Shown: positions 5,754-11,156, counted from the first letter of the stretch. The stretch: DNA of 11,156 nt from Baffinella frigidus (GCA_026770585.1 MU646415.1:472773-483928), one strand, 5' to 3'. Numbers and translations: made by a program. The notes: generated by a model from the sequence alone, not told the origin.

Positions 5754-6230
5754 GGATACCTCGTACGAAGTTCCTACGAGGCTCGTAGGACCTAGGTAAG
5801 CTGGAGCTTACAGCCGATTTCATTTGAACCAGATTTCTCGAAACGGTGCGTTTTGAAAGGATTTTAGTTTACTTTTGGTTCAAATGACCTCATTTGGGAA
5901 TCATTTGGGTCCCGTTTGGCCAACATTTACCAGAATCGCTCTACGAGCTCGTAGATGTACCAGGTTTGAATCCAAACGTTTCGTTTTGTGTGGTAAAGAA
6001 GCCTTCATCTTCGAATCTACCGGTAATCGCGGCGAGTATTTTAACAAAATTCGATTTCGGGGATCTCCGATCTGATTTGCAACGAAATTTACTACACAGG
6101 CTTGACCATTTTAAAAAGTACAGACAAATCGTGAGGTAATTTTCGCTGAAAATACTTTTAAAATCGTAGACGTCTATTTTGTCAAAGTACTCGTCCGGAT
6201 GAAATCACGCGTCAATTTGGGCCCCTCCCG
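5754..6230. other. Intergenic stretch, no gene seen
   Basis: Holds palindrome-rich sequence around 5761-5792 (CTCGTACGAAGTTCCTACG), a small hairpin with TTTCATTTGAACCA (5818-5831) against TGGTTCAAATGA (5876-5887), CTACGAGCTCGTAG at 5940-5953 and TTACTACAC at 6089-6097. Frames of 60-80 codons show no family features. Confidence 0.4.
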
Positions 6231-6262
6231 TTCGTAGTGGGCGACGCGTTCCAGTGAACGAT

Positions 6263-6278
6263 CCACCCTTCGGGGTGG
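6263..6278. repeat. C(TTCG)G tetraloop hairpin
   Basis: CCACCC TTCG GGGTGG: a perfect 6-bp stem closed by a C(UUCG)G loop, one of the most stable RNA hairpins known. A second short stem follows (GGGC/GCCC, about 6283-6296). No terminator T-run and no known RNA family recognised, so only the structure is annotated. Confidence 0.5.
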
Positions 6279-6296
6279 TTATGGGCGTTAGTGCCC

Positions 6297-6462
6297 TGCG
6301 TCTCGTCGAATCCCTCCCCCTAGCGTGCGCCGTCGGTTTATCAACTTATTAAATCTCGCTTTTCCCTGTACTTGGGCTAGAGCCCCTACGTCTCGTCCTG
6401 CCTCTCCACGTGGTGTGCAGCGGTCGTGTTTGTCAACTTATTAAACCTCGCTTTTCCCCCAT
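6297..6462 (+). repeat. Diverged ~91-bp tandem duplication
   Basis: The segment TGCGTCTCGTCGAATCCCTC ... CAACTTATTAAATCTCGC ... TTTTCCC (about 6297-6365) is followed by a second copy with TACGTCTCGTCCTGCCTCTC and CAACTTATTAAACCTCGC (about 6388-6458). The conserved block is the 3' part, TCAACTTATTAAAYCTCGC then TTTTCCC. Not coding. Confidence 0.65.
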
Positions 6463-6601
6463 CTCGAGGGTTTGGGAATGTCCGTGAGAAGAAGTCCCTG
6501 CTCTCGGGCGCGGCATGCTTCAGTCTTGGAAGGTCAAATGTGGAACAACCATCGCGGAATAGCCACGGGGTAAATTCAACCACGTACAGCCGGATGGAGG
6601 A

Positions 6602-6624
6602 GTCGGCTCCCTGAAGGAGCCGAC
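6602..6624. repeat. Perfect hairpin GTCGGCTCC/GGAGCCGAC
   Basis: A 9-bp GC-rich perfect stem with a 5-base loop (CTGAA). It resembles a rho-independent stem but lacks a T-run, and this is a eukaryotic context. Isolated; function unknown. Confidence 0.55.
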
Positions 6625-6716
6625 CTGAGTTGCATTGGCTAACCGATCGGATGATCTGCTAACCAATCCAACTCCTCCCTTTTCAAGAACCCGACCTGGC
6701 CCGGAATGATAGGTTT

Positions 6717-6818
6717 ATCCCTTAAGTGACAAACGGGTGAATAATCGCCCGCGGAAGCCCTAGGCAGGTCCTAGGGCCCTACGGTAGGGCGTATGAGCCT
6801 ACTGGTCACTTAAGGGAT
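6717..6818. mobile_element. Short TIR element with perfect ATCCCTTAAGTGAC ends
   Basis: ATCCCTTAAGTGAC at 6717-6730 and its exact reverse complement at 6805-6818 enclose ~75 bp containing CCTAGGCAGGTCCTAGG and CCCTACGGTAGGG, a shortened form of the palindrome core found in family A and in the 1174-1330 array. 102 bp in all, no ORF. Likely a small non-autonomous element; no target-site duplication detected. Confidence 0.6.
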
Positions 6819-7053
6819 GTCGATGTGACCGGATTGATAAATCTGTCAATCGTGGACCTGTCAAACCTCTCCTTATTCTTCGTCGTTTACCTCATCTGCG
6901 CCAATCTGCGGGGAGCATCCCTCGGAGACAGACCAAGCGGGGTATAATATGGACCAATCATAGTCTGGTGATGGCACGGGTTAGGCAATAACGGCGAACC
7001 CTCTTTAATAAATTCAGCAAGTTAATAATTAGATTCTTGCCTCAAAAACACGC
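6819..7053. other. Intergenic, no gene seen
   Basis: Plain sequence with an AT-rich patch (TTTAATAAATTCAGCAAGTT region near 7003-7022) and a TATAATATGG string near 6943, which cannot be called a promoter without a gene downstream. No repeats recognised apart from isolated short words. Confidence 0.35.
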
Positions 7054-7340
7054 CAAAAGTCGAGGGTGGAGTAGCAGACCAAAAGTTGTCGACACCCCCC
7101 TTAAATTAGTTGGCAAAAGTGGAGGGAAACGATTATTTTCCTCCGGAAGGGCCCCCTGGGTGAAGTAAAACTCACGAAGAGCGGTTTGAGGAAATGTTCC
7201 CCTCGCACTTCCAAAAATCTAAGACCACATTCAAGGACCAACTTTCGATTCTGTTTCACAAATGTGGTCTAAGATTTTTGGAAGTACGAGGGGAAGATCA
7301 TGTTACTACACAAAACGCCTGCTACCCCACCCTCCAAAAG
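7054..7340. repeat. Outer inverted repeat GAGGGTGG(A/G)GTAGCAG
   Basis: AAAAGTCGAGGGTGGAGTAGC (about 7054-7074) matches, in reverse complement, TGCTACCCCACCCTCCAAAAG (about 7320-7340). These arms enclose the strong hairpin at 7197-7295, giving a nested foldback arrangement of about 285 bp. The outer arms are short and imperfect, so the unit as one element is tentative. Confidence 0.45.
7197..7295. mobile_element. Foldback element TTCCCCTCGCACTTCC / GGAAGTACGAGGGGAA
   Basis: Left arm 7197-7231 and right arm 7261-7295 are ~35 bp with one mismatch, separated by a 29-base loop. The arm carries TTCCAAAAATCTAAGACCAC. The stem-loop could yield a hairpin RNA if transcribed. No target-site duplication seen. 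Confidence 0.75.
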
Positions 7341-7353
7341 TCAGCAATTTTGT

Positions 7354-7387
7354 CACGTCCCTCCCCGGATTTCCGGGGAGGGACGTG
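7354..7387. repeat. Perfect 15-bp hairpin CACGTCCCTCCCCGG
   Basis: Arms 7354-7368 and 7373-7387 pair exactly around a 4-base loop (ATTT). GC-rich and very stable. CCCTCCCCGG also occurs in the 4180-4525 tandem repeat as GTCCCTCCCCGATG. No T-run follows, so no terminator is claimed. Confidence 0.7.
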
Positions 7388-7421
7388 CCCCGTAGACCAC
7401 CGAGTGGGACTGCAGAAGCGC

Positions 7422-7627
7422 GTTGGTAGAGCGGTTTTCTCATCTGTCGGCCGCGACCCGGGATGAAATCATGAACAAGGGCTCCAATTCCGGCCACTTT
7501 TGGCGTGATCCTGAAGTTTTAGAGTTTTAGGTTTTGACAAAAACGTCAAAAGTGGCTGGAATTGGAGCCCTTGTTCATGATTTCATCCCGGGTCGCGGCC
7601 GACAGATGAGAAAACCGCTCTAGCAAC
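7422..7627. mobile_element. Long foldback element with tRNA-D-arm-like ends
   Basis: Left arm 7422-7506 starts GTTGGTAGAGCGGTTTTCTC and right arm 7543-7627 ends GAAAACCGCTCTAGCAAC. The ~85-bp arms are nearly identical, with only a few mismatches, around a 36-base loop, which suggests recent formation. With the bases just outside, the left end reads AGCGCGTTGGTAGAGCGG, like a tRNA D-arm / Pol III A box, but no matching T-arm (GGTTCGAATCC) is present, so a tRNA is not called. A short 5S-like segment abuts the right end. Confidence 0.8.
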
Positions 7628-7665
7628 CCACCGAATGCCGGAAGTAGGTCACCCATCCTTGCTGG
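7622..7665 (-). pseudogene. Possible 5S rRNA-derived fragment (box C region)
   Basis: On the minus strand this contains GGATGGGTGACC (7658-7647), identical to the 3' part of the internal control region of eukaryotic 5S rRNA genes. It is followed by weakly similar sequence ending in GGGTTGC, where plant 5S has GTGTTGCA. The upstream A-box part (AAGTTAAGC) was not found, so it is at best a 3' fragment, perhaps captured in a SINE-like repeat. Twelve identical bases in the right context is suggestive, not conclusive. Confidence 0.35.
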
Positions 7666-7741
7666 GGACTGATACAGGATGAGGGTTCTCTATCGCGAAG
7701 GTTTGATGCAATCCGAAAGGAAGCATGCGATCCGAAAGCAA

Positions 7742-7940
7742 AAGTGCTTTCCCTGCAGTCCTTTCTACGGAAGGGCGTGTCGTTGGCATATGTTGGGCGA
7801 AATTAAAACCTAAAGGACCTAAATGGTCTTTCTACAGAACCAGTTCCAGTGTCCGCCCATGGTGGGAGTTAAAACAACCTAAAGGACCTCAATGGCTGCC
7901 TATGTTGGGAGCTCGAAGAACCTCAAGGACCTAAAGGACC
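7742..7940 (+). repeat. Three tandem copies of dispersed repeat R
   Basis: Copy 1 (about 7742-7829): GCAGTCCTTTCTACGGAAGG, GCGTGTCGTTGGCATATGTT, then AACCTAAAGGACCTAAATGG. Copy 2 (about 7830-7893): GTGTCCGCCCATGGTGGGAG, then AACCTAAAGGACCTCAATGG. Copy 3 (about 7894-7940): CTGCCTATGTTGGGAGCTCG, then AACCTCAAGGACCTAAAGGA. The copies share the order (T)GTCCGCC-ATGTTGGGAG-AACCTAAAGGACCTAAAGG but differ at their 5' parts, so they are diverged. The open frame across them has no known family and is not supported as coding. Confidence 0.8.
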
Positions 7941-8074
7941 AAGATGCATACCTACGGATGGCCCTTTATCTGCAGAAGGGCACTGATACTTATAGGACGT
8001 GACTTGTGTAAAGTCACTCCGGCTATGCCTACATGGGGGATATCACCAGTTAACCCCAGACTTTAGCCGGTCCT
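7941..8074. other. Intergenic with small hairpin, no gene seen
   Basis: GCCCTT at about 7962 pairs with AAGGGC ending near 7981 around CTGCAG, a minor hairpin. A second small pairing is TGACTT/AAGTCA near 7999-8015. Nothing else recognised. Confidence 0.35.
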
Positions 8075-8133
8075 GGTGACTCCCCCTGCGGGTGACTCCC
8101 CCTGCGCCAGAATCTTCGATGCTTGCAACAATA
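8075..8133 (+). repeat. 16-bp tandem duplication and start of a direct repeat
   Basis: GGTGACTCCCCCTGCG occurs twice in tandem (8075-8090, 8091-8106). The following CCCCCTGCGCCAGAATCTTC, then ATGCTTGCAACAA, recurs at about 8614-8647 as CCCCCTGCACCGGAATATTC then ATGCTTGCAACAA. The two copies bracket ~480 bp that includes an R copy and two hairpins. Confidence 0.65.
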
Positions 8134-8171
8134 CAGTGTTTAATAAACCGAAATACACGTAAAAAGCCAAG

Positions 8172-8256
8172 TTGACAGGCAAAATCTGGTGCCAAATTAG
8201 TTCTGGTGTCCGCCCATGGTGGGAGTTGAAAAAACCTATGGGTCCTAAAGGTCCTA
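8172..8256 (+). repeat. Dispersed repeat R copy with flanking 18-bp block
   Basis: The 18-bp block TTGACAGGCAAAATCTGG (8172-8189), then 15 bp, then GGTGTCCGCCCATGGTGGGA (8205-8224), GTTGAAAAAACC, and a mutated core TATGGGTCCTAAAGGTCC. The same block sits 15 bp from GGTGTCCGCC in the 3536-3624 copy but in the opposite orientation relative to R. Confidence 0.75.
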
Positions 8257-8370
8257 TCAGGGGCAAATTGCTCTATTATGTACCTGTTAGTGCACTAATC
8301 CGCATACCTGCGGATCAGCCACAGCAACGATCCCTTCGCGCCACTGCCCCCCCTCCTCAAATCGCTGCGC

Positions 8371-8399
8371 GGTGGTTGAGTGCGGCGCACTCAACCACC
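8371..8399. repeat. Perfect 13-bp hairpin GGTGGTTGAGTGC
   Basis: GGTGGTTGAGTGC, a 3-base loop (GGC), then GCACTCAACCACC. Very stable; no family assigned. It lies inside the ~480-bp interval between the direct repeats at 8101-8133 and 8614-8647. Confidence 0.7.
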
Positions 8400-8470
8400 C
8401 TGGTTTAGGTTTTGCGTTGCACCGAACCGCGCCCGCAAGCGGATCAGCCTTTCGCCGGTTCTGCCGATTT

Positions 8471-8608
8471 CATATGGAAACACTTATAATTTATAAACTG
8501 GATTTCAATCAAAATTACTACACGTTTGCTTTGATATTACATGTAAAGACCGTTCTGTGTAGTAAACTTCATTGGAGCCAATTTATAAATTATAAGTGTT
8601 TGCGTATG
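8471..8608. mobile_element. Foldback element CACTTATAATTTATAAA with inner TTACTACAC
   Basis: Left arm starts CATATGGAAACACTTATAAT (8471) and right arm ends ATTATAAGTGTTTGCGTATG (8608). Pairing continues inward through TTTCAATCAAAATTACTACA against TGTAGTAAACTTCATTGGAG. Arms are ~52 bp with scattered mismatches around a ~33-base loop. The inner TTACTACAC and TTTCAAT words match the 3801-3888 repeat, so the two may belong to one family. An open frame at 8372-8776 crosses the element and is not considered real. Confidence 0.8.
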
Positions 8609-8845
8609 AGATCCCCCCTGCACCGGAATATTCAATGCTTGCAACAAACCACCAACCCTCACGGAAGGACCAAATCGATTGATTTCGACCTGTTCCCAAA
8701 AGTTGATTGTGTACCAAGATTGGGACTTAAGTTGACACAGAGTCCCCAGAATTGGGGTGGGGTCTCTGCAAGGTGAATTTGAGATCTGAAAAATCGACGA
8801 TTTGGTCTTTTCGGGTTGGTGGAAGCCGAGGCAGCCTGCGAAAAG
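8609..8845. other. Intergenic, no gene seen
   Basis: Contains the second copy of the direct repeat CCCCCTGCACCGGAATATTC (from 8614) and one GTCAACT word (reverse, 8730-8736). Otherwise nothing recognised. Confidence 0.35.
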
Positions 8846-8905
8846 GGTTGGTGTCCGCCTATCGTGGAAACTCTCGCAACGTTAAGGACTTAAATTTCAA
8901 GGCCT
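8846..8905 (+). repeat. Degenerate copy of dispersed repeat R
   Basis: GGTTGGTGTCCGCCTATCGT, GGAAACTCTCGCAACG, then TTAAGGACTTAAATTTCAAG. The GGTGTCCGCCTAT start is intact while the CCTAAAGGACCTAAAGG end is eroded. Oldest-looking copy in the window. Confidence 0.55.
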
Positions 8906-8938
8906 GTGGACACCAGAGCGCAGGCATCGCATTGCACT

Positions 8939-9034
8939 GCCACACAGAGGATAACCTTGCGGTAAGACCTAGGACCCTACGGTAGGCAACCCGTAGGGAC
9001 ATAGGGGGGGTTCCTACGGATAATGGGAAGTTCG
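8939..9034 (-). mobile_element. Partial, inverted copy of TIR element family A
   Basis: Begins CCACACAGAGG (8940) and then runs, in reverse orientation, through the core of family A: TAAGACCTAGGACCCTACGG (8963-8982), TAGGCAACCCGTAGGGAC and on to TTCCTACGGAT (9021). About 20 bp next to the terminus appear deleted compared with the full copy. Segments 8963-9021 and 9117-9174 therefore form a ~58-bp inverted repeat with the adjacent full copy. Confidence 0.65.
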
Positions 9035-9057
9035 CGGACAAGGGTGCGTCCTTCCAC

Positions 9058-9218
9058 CCACACAGAGGGCTACGAAGGGATTTTCGGGCACTCAGTGCCC
9101 GAGTTTCCGTTGCCTGATCCGTAGGACCCCCTCTATGCCCCTACGGGTTGCCTACCGTAGGGTCCTAGGTCTTATCGCTTAGGGGTTATTCAGTATCCCT
9201 TCGAAGTCCGCTGTGTGG
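9058..9218 (+). mobile_element. Small TIR element, family A, copy 2
   Basis: 161 bp, from CCACACAGAGGGCTACGAAG to CTTCGAAGTCCGCTGTGTGG. It aligns along its whole length with 183-342: TTTTCGG, TTTCCGTT.CC, CCCCTACGGGTTGCCTACCG, then ATCCCTTCGAAGTCCG. An internal hairpin GGGCACTCAGTGCCC (9086-9100) sits where copy 1 has GGCCCAGATCGGGCC. No ORF. Confidence 0.75.
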
Positions 9219-9391
9219 TAGGGCGAAGCATTTGTATGTGTCAACTCAAGGCGAAAATCGAAAATCGAACTAAACGTAACGTGTATCTCGTTTTTGAAGT
9301 TGACAGATTTGTGGGGGTGTTGACTGTTACAAAATTTTGGATTCGCAAAGCATTGTATCGGGGCGTTGCGGGTGCTTCCCACCAGATCATC
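9219..9391. other. Intergenic, no gene seen
   Basis: Two GTCAACT words in opposite orientation (9240-9246, 9298-9304) and an AAAATCGAAAATCGAA direct duplication near 9253. No recognised element. Confidence 0.35.
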
Positions 9392-9490
9392 CGGCTTTAG
9401 GTCCTTTAGGTCCTTCAGGTTTTAATTTCTCCCAACATATGCCAACGACACGCCCTTCCGTAGAAAGGACTGCAAAGAAAGCATGTTTTA
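9392..9490 (-). repeat. Dispersed repeat R copy, left bracket of telomeric tract
   Basis: Plus-strand reading CTTTAGGTCCTTTAGGTCC, TTCAGGTTTTAATTTCTCC, CAACATATGCCAACGACACG, then CCCTTCCGTAGAAAGGACTG. It is nearly the reverse complement of 7742-7829. It ends about 50 bp before the telomere-type repeats; a matching copy in the opposite orientation lies beyond them at 10440-10530. Confidence 0.8.
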
Positions 9491-9541
9491 CAGGCACATC
9501 AGACCTGTCTTGGTATGTGACCTGCTTGGAGTGGTGCTGCG

Positions 9542-10321
9542 TGGCTAAACCCTAAACCCTAAACCCTGAACCCTACAACCTATAGACCTTACTGTACCCT
9601 GAACCATGAACCCTACACCCTACACCCTACACCCTACACCCTACACCCTAAACCCTAAACCTAAACGCTAAACCCCAAATCCTAAACCCTCAACCCTCAA
9701 TCCTAAACCCTGAAACCTTAATATAAAACTCTAAACCCTAAACCCTAAACCCTAAACCCTAAACCCTAAACCCTAAACCCTAAACCCTAAACCTGAAACC
9801 TGAAACCCTAAAACCTGAAACCTGAAACCTAAAACCTCAAATCTGAAACATACACCTTAAACCTTAAACTCTAAACCCTAAACCCTAACACCTAAAACCT
9901 TAATCCAAAACCCTAAACCCTACACCCTAAACCCTAAACCCTGAAACCTAAACACTAAACCCTGAACCCTAAACCCTAAACCCTCAACCCTCAACCCTCA
10001 ACCATAAACCCTGAACCCTAAACCCTGAACCCGAAACCCAAAACTCTAAACCCTCAACCCTCAACCCTCAACCCTCATCCCTCAACCCTCAACCCTCAAT
10101 CCTAGATCTTAAATCCTGAGTTCCAAACCCTAAACCCTAAACCCTGAAACCTAAACCCAAAACCTTAAAACCTAAACCCTAAACCCTAAACCCTAAACCC
10201 TAAACCCTAAACCCTAAACCCCAGACCCTAAACCCTAAACCCTTAACCCTAAACCCTAAATCCTAAACCCTAAACCCTAAACCCTAAACCCTAAATCCTA
10301 AATCCTGAACCCTCAACCCTG
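9542..10321. repeat. Interstitial telomere-type repeat tract (CCCTAAA), degenerate
   Basis: About 780 bp of heptamers matching the plant/algal telomere repeat TTTAGGG (CCCTAAA on plus). Perfect runs (near 9735-9790, 10176-10220, 10265-10295) alternate with variants CCCTGAA, CCCTCAA, CCCTACA and CCTGAAA. Unique sequence lies on both sides within the window, so this is an internal tract, or a subtelomeric relic, and not a chromosome end. Degeneracy shows it is no longer maintained by telomerase. Confidence 0.93.
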
Positions 10322-10397
10322 AAAGCTCTGTTAACACCCTAGATTTTCTCGATTTTATGGTTGTCCAGTAAACCATTTAGCAGCCACAGGTGACTTC

Positions 10398-10435
10398 AAG
10401 AAACGGTCCATCTAAACTATTCTGGTACAAATCGT
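10398..10435 (-). repeat. Dispersed repeat, partner of 896-933
   Basis: AGAAACGGTCCATCTAAAC then TATTCTGGTACAAATCG, the reverse complement of 896-933 with a few substitutions. Directly adjacent to R copy 10440-10530, which suggests it is part of a longer composite. Confidence 0.6.
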
Positions 10436-10439
10436 ATCC

Positions 10440-10530
10440 ACTGCAAAAATGCTTTTTCTGCAGTCCTTTCTACGGAAGGGCGTGTCGTTGGGCTATGTCG
10501 GGAGCATTTAAAACCTAAAGGACCTAAAGG
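10440..10530 (+). repeat. Dispersed repeat R copy, right bracket of telomeric tract
   Basis: TGCAGTCCTTTCTACGGAAG, GGCGTGTCGTTGGGCTATGT, CGGGAGCATTTAAAACC, TAAAGGACCTAAAGG. Highly similar to 7742-7829 and inverted relative to 9392-9490. Its CCTAAAGG end lies about 20 bp from the 3' edge of the OPR exon. Confidence 0.8.
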
Positions 10531-10550
10531 CAATGAAACCTGGAAAGCAC

Positions 10551-10757
10551 GTTCGCGACCCCCTGAGGGGTGTACTCCCCCGCCGTCGCCGTCGCCCGCC
10601 CCTGCATCACCTCCAGTAGCCCCCGATCCACCCTCTCCCCTATCTTCGCCAGCGCCCACAGCAGGTTCGCGACCTCCGGAGGGTTGAACTCCCCCGCCGT
10701 CGCCGCCGCCCGCCTCTGCATTGCCTCCAGCAGCCCCCGATCCGCCTTCTTTCCCAG
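10551..10757 (-). CDS. Exon of an octotricopeptide-repeat-like (OPR/RAP type) protein
   Basis: On the minus strand from 10757 it reads LGKKADRGLLEAMQRRAAAT..., then VANLLWALAKIGERVDRGLL, ending EYTPQGVAN. A unit of exactly 38 residues (114 bp at the DNA level) is repeated nearly twice, with the VANLLWALAKIGE signature. OPR proteins of this type bind RNA in chloroplasts or mitochondria and control stability, splicing or translation; the target here is unknown. The acceptor TTGGACCAG before CTG at 10757 gives phase 0; the donor AAC|GTGCTT at 10550 gives a symmetric 69-codon exon, and CCAG|GTTTCA at 10539 is an alternative. Upstream exons would lie to the right. The second repeat is broken at VANVL, where homology stops and repeat R begins about 20 bp further on, so the gene may instead be an eroded fragment. 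Confidence 0.6.
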
Positions 10758-10802
10758 CTGGTCCAATAAAGGTCTCTCTCCTGGTCGGGCTGTGTCCCCA
10801 GA

Positions 10803-10857
10803 GCTCTCTCTCTCTCTCTCCCTCCCTCCCTCCCTCCCTCTCTCTCCCTCTCTATCT
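10803..10857. repeat. CT/CCCT-rich low-complexity tract
   Basis: (CT)n followed by (CCCT)n and CTCTCC variants on plus. It lies just upstream (in minus sense) of the OPR exon and would be purine-rich on that transcript, unlike the tract in the kinase intron. Confidence 0.85.
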
Positions 10858-11068
10858 CATTACTGCCATCACGATCGCCATGCATGCACCCCCGCCGAGG
10901 CTGTGACTGAGCAGGGGCGCCGAGAGAGGTCATGTGCACTTTACAAATTGTGTACAAGTGCCCCACGGACAGGGGTACCTCGTATTCAAGAACACGCTCT
11001 CTAGTGTATAGTTATAGGGGGTGGGGCGTGATCTTAAATTAAAGGAAACTCTGTGGAAGTGAGACCCC
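10858..11068. other. Intergenic or intronic, no gene seen
   Basis: No repeat, no recognised frame. Could be intron of the OPR-like gene if its earlier exons lie to the right of the window. Confidence 0.35.
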
Positions 11069-11156
11069 CGAGGCTCGTCACCTGTCCGACCGAGGCTCGT
11101 CACCTGTCCGACCGAGGCTCGTCACCTGTCCGACCGAGGCTCGTCACCTGTCCGAC
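11069..11156. repeat. 22-bp satellite, four exact copies, open at window end
   Basis: The unit CGAGGCTCGTCACCTGTCCG plus AC is repeated without a single change at 11069, 11091, 11113 and 11135 and continues past the window edge. Perfect identity implies recent or ongoing homogenisation. The unit starts with the small palindrome CGAGGCTCG. Confidence 0.9.

Noticed and set aside
6940-6952. GGTATAATATGG as a TATA box or bacterial -10
   Set aside because: No gene follows within a sensible distance, and a single AT-rich word is not evidence.
7354-7387. Rho-independent terminator
   Set aside because: A strong stem without a T-run, in eukaryotic DNA with no adjacent gene.
7412-7480. A tRNA gene at the left end of the 7422-7627 element
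   Set aside because: A D-arm-like string is present, but there is no T-arm GGTTCGAATCC, no acceptor-stem pairing and no clear anticodon arm.
8372-8776. 134-codon plus-strand frame
   Set aside because: It runs through the 8471-8608 foldback element and unrelated sequence; composition is random and no motif is seen.
9542-10321. A true chromosome end
   Set aside because: Unique sequence and a gene fragment continue beyond the tract, and the heptamers are degenerate.

Overview
The window looks like nuclear DNA of a eukaryote, most likely a microalga of the green lineage. Four things point there. Two genes are split by spliceosomal-type introns (GT...AG). There is a long tract of plant/algal-type telomere repeat (CCCTAAA). 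The kinase is of the plant RLK/Pelle type. The other gene carries 38-residue octotricopeptide-like (OPR) repeats, which are expanded in chlorophyte algae. A prasinophyte with a repeat-rich genome would fit, but this is inference; the species cannot be named from sequence reading.

Only two protein-coding loci can be supported, both on the minus strand. The first (about 3516 down to 1349) joins across two introns: an exon with ankyrin repeats and an Ala/Glu/Arg-rich coiled coil, an exon with the N-lobe and catalytic loop of an RLK/Pelle kinase, and a short exon with kinase subdomain IX. Both junctions are phase 0. The larger intron holds a ~240-bp GA/CT microsatellite and the smaller a 'GACTCAGGATTCAGG' minisatellite. 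The rest of the kinase C-lobe is not found; in its place lies a tandem array of a 22-bp palindromic unit. The second locus (10551-10757) is one exon of an OPR-like protein with nearly two 38-residue repeats.

Layout: 1-1120 minisatellite, a small TIR element and two long foldback elements; 1122-1330 duplicated exon edge and palindrome array; 1349-3516 ankyrin-kinase gene; 3536-9490 about 6 kb without a convincing gene, filled with foldback (MITE-like) elements, palindromes, tandem duplications and copies of a dispersed repeat here called R (core CCTAAAGGACCTAAAGG); 9542-10321 degenerate interstitial telomere repeats bracketed by inverted R copies; 10551-10757 OPR exon; 10803-10857 CT-rich tract; 11069-11156 four exact copies of a 22-bp satellite running off the window.

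No rRNA gene, complete tRNA, CRISPR array or transposase gene was seen. The most interesting signal is the architecture of the non-coding part: several small element families share short words (GTCAACT, TTACTACAC, CCCTACGG/CCGTAGGG, ATGAGAGACC.GCTCTA) and are repeatedly built as inverted repeats. One TIR family keeps an internal hairpin by paired changes between its two copies.
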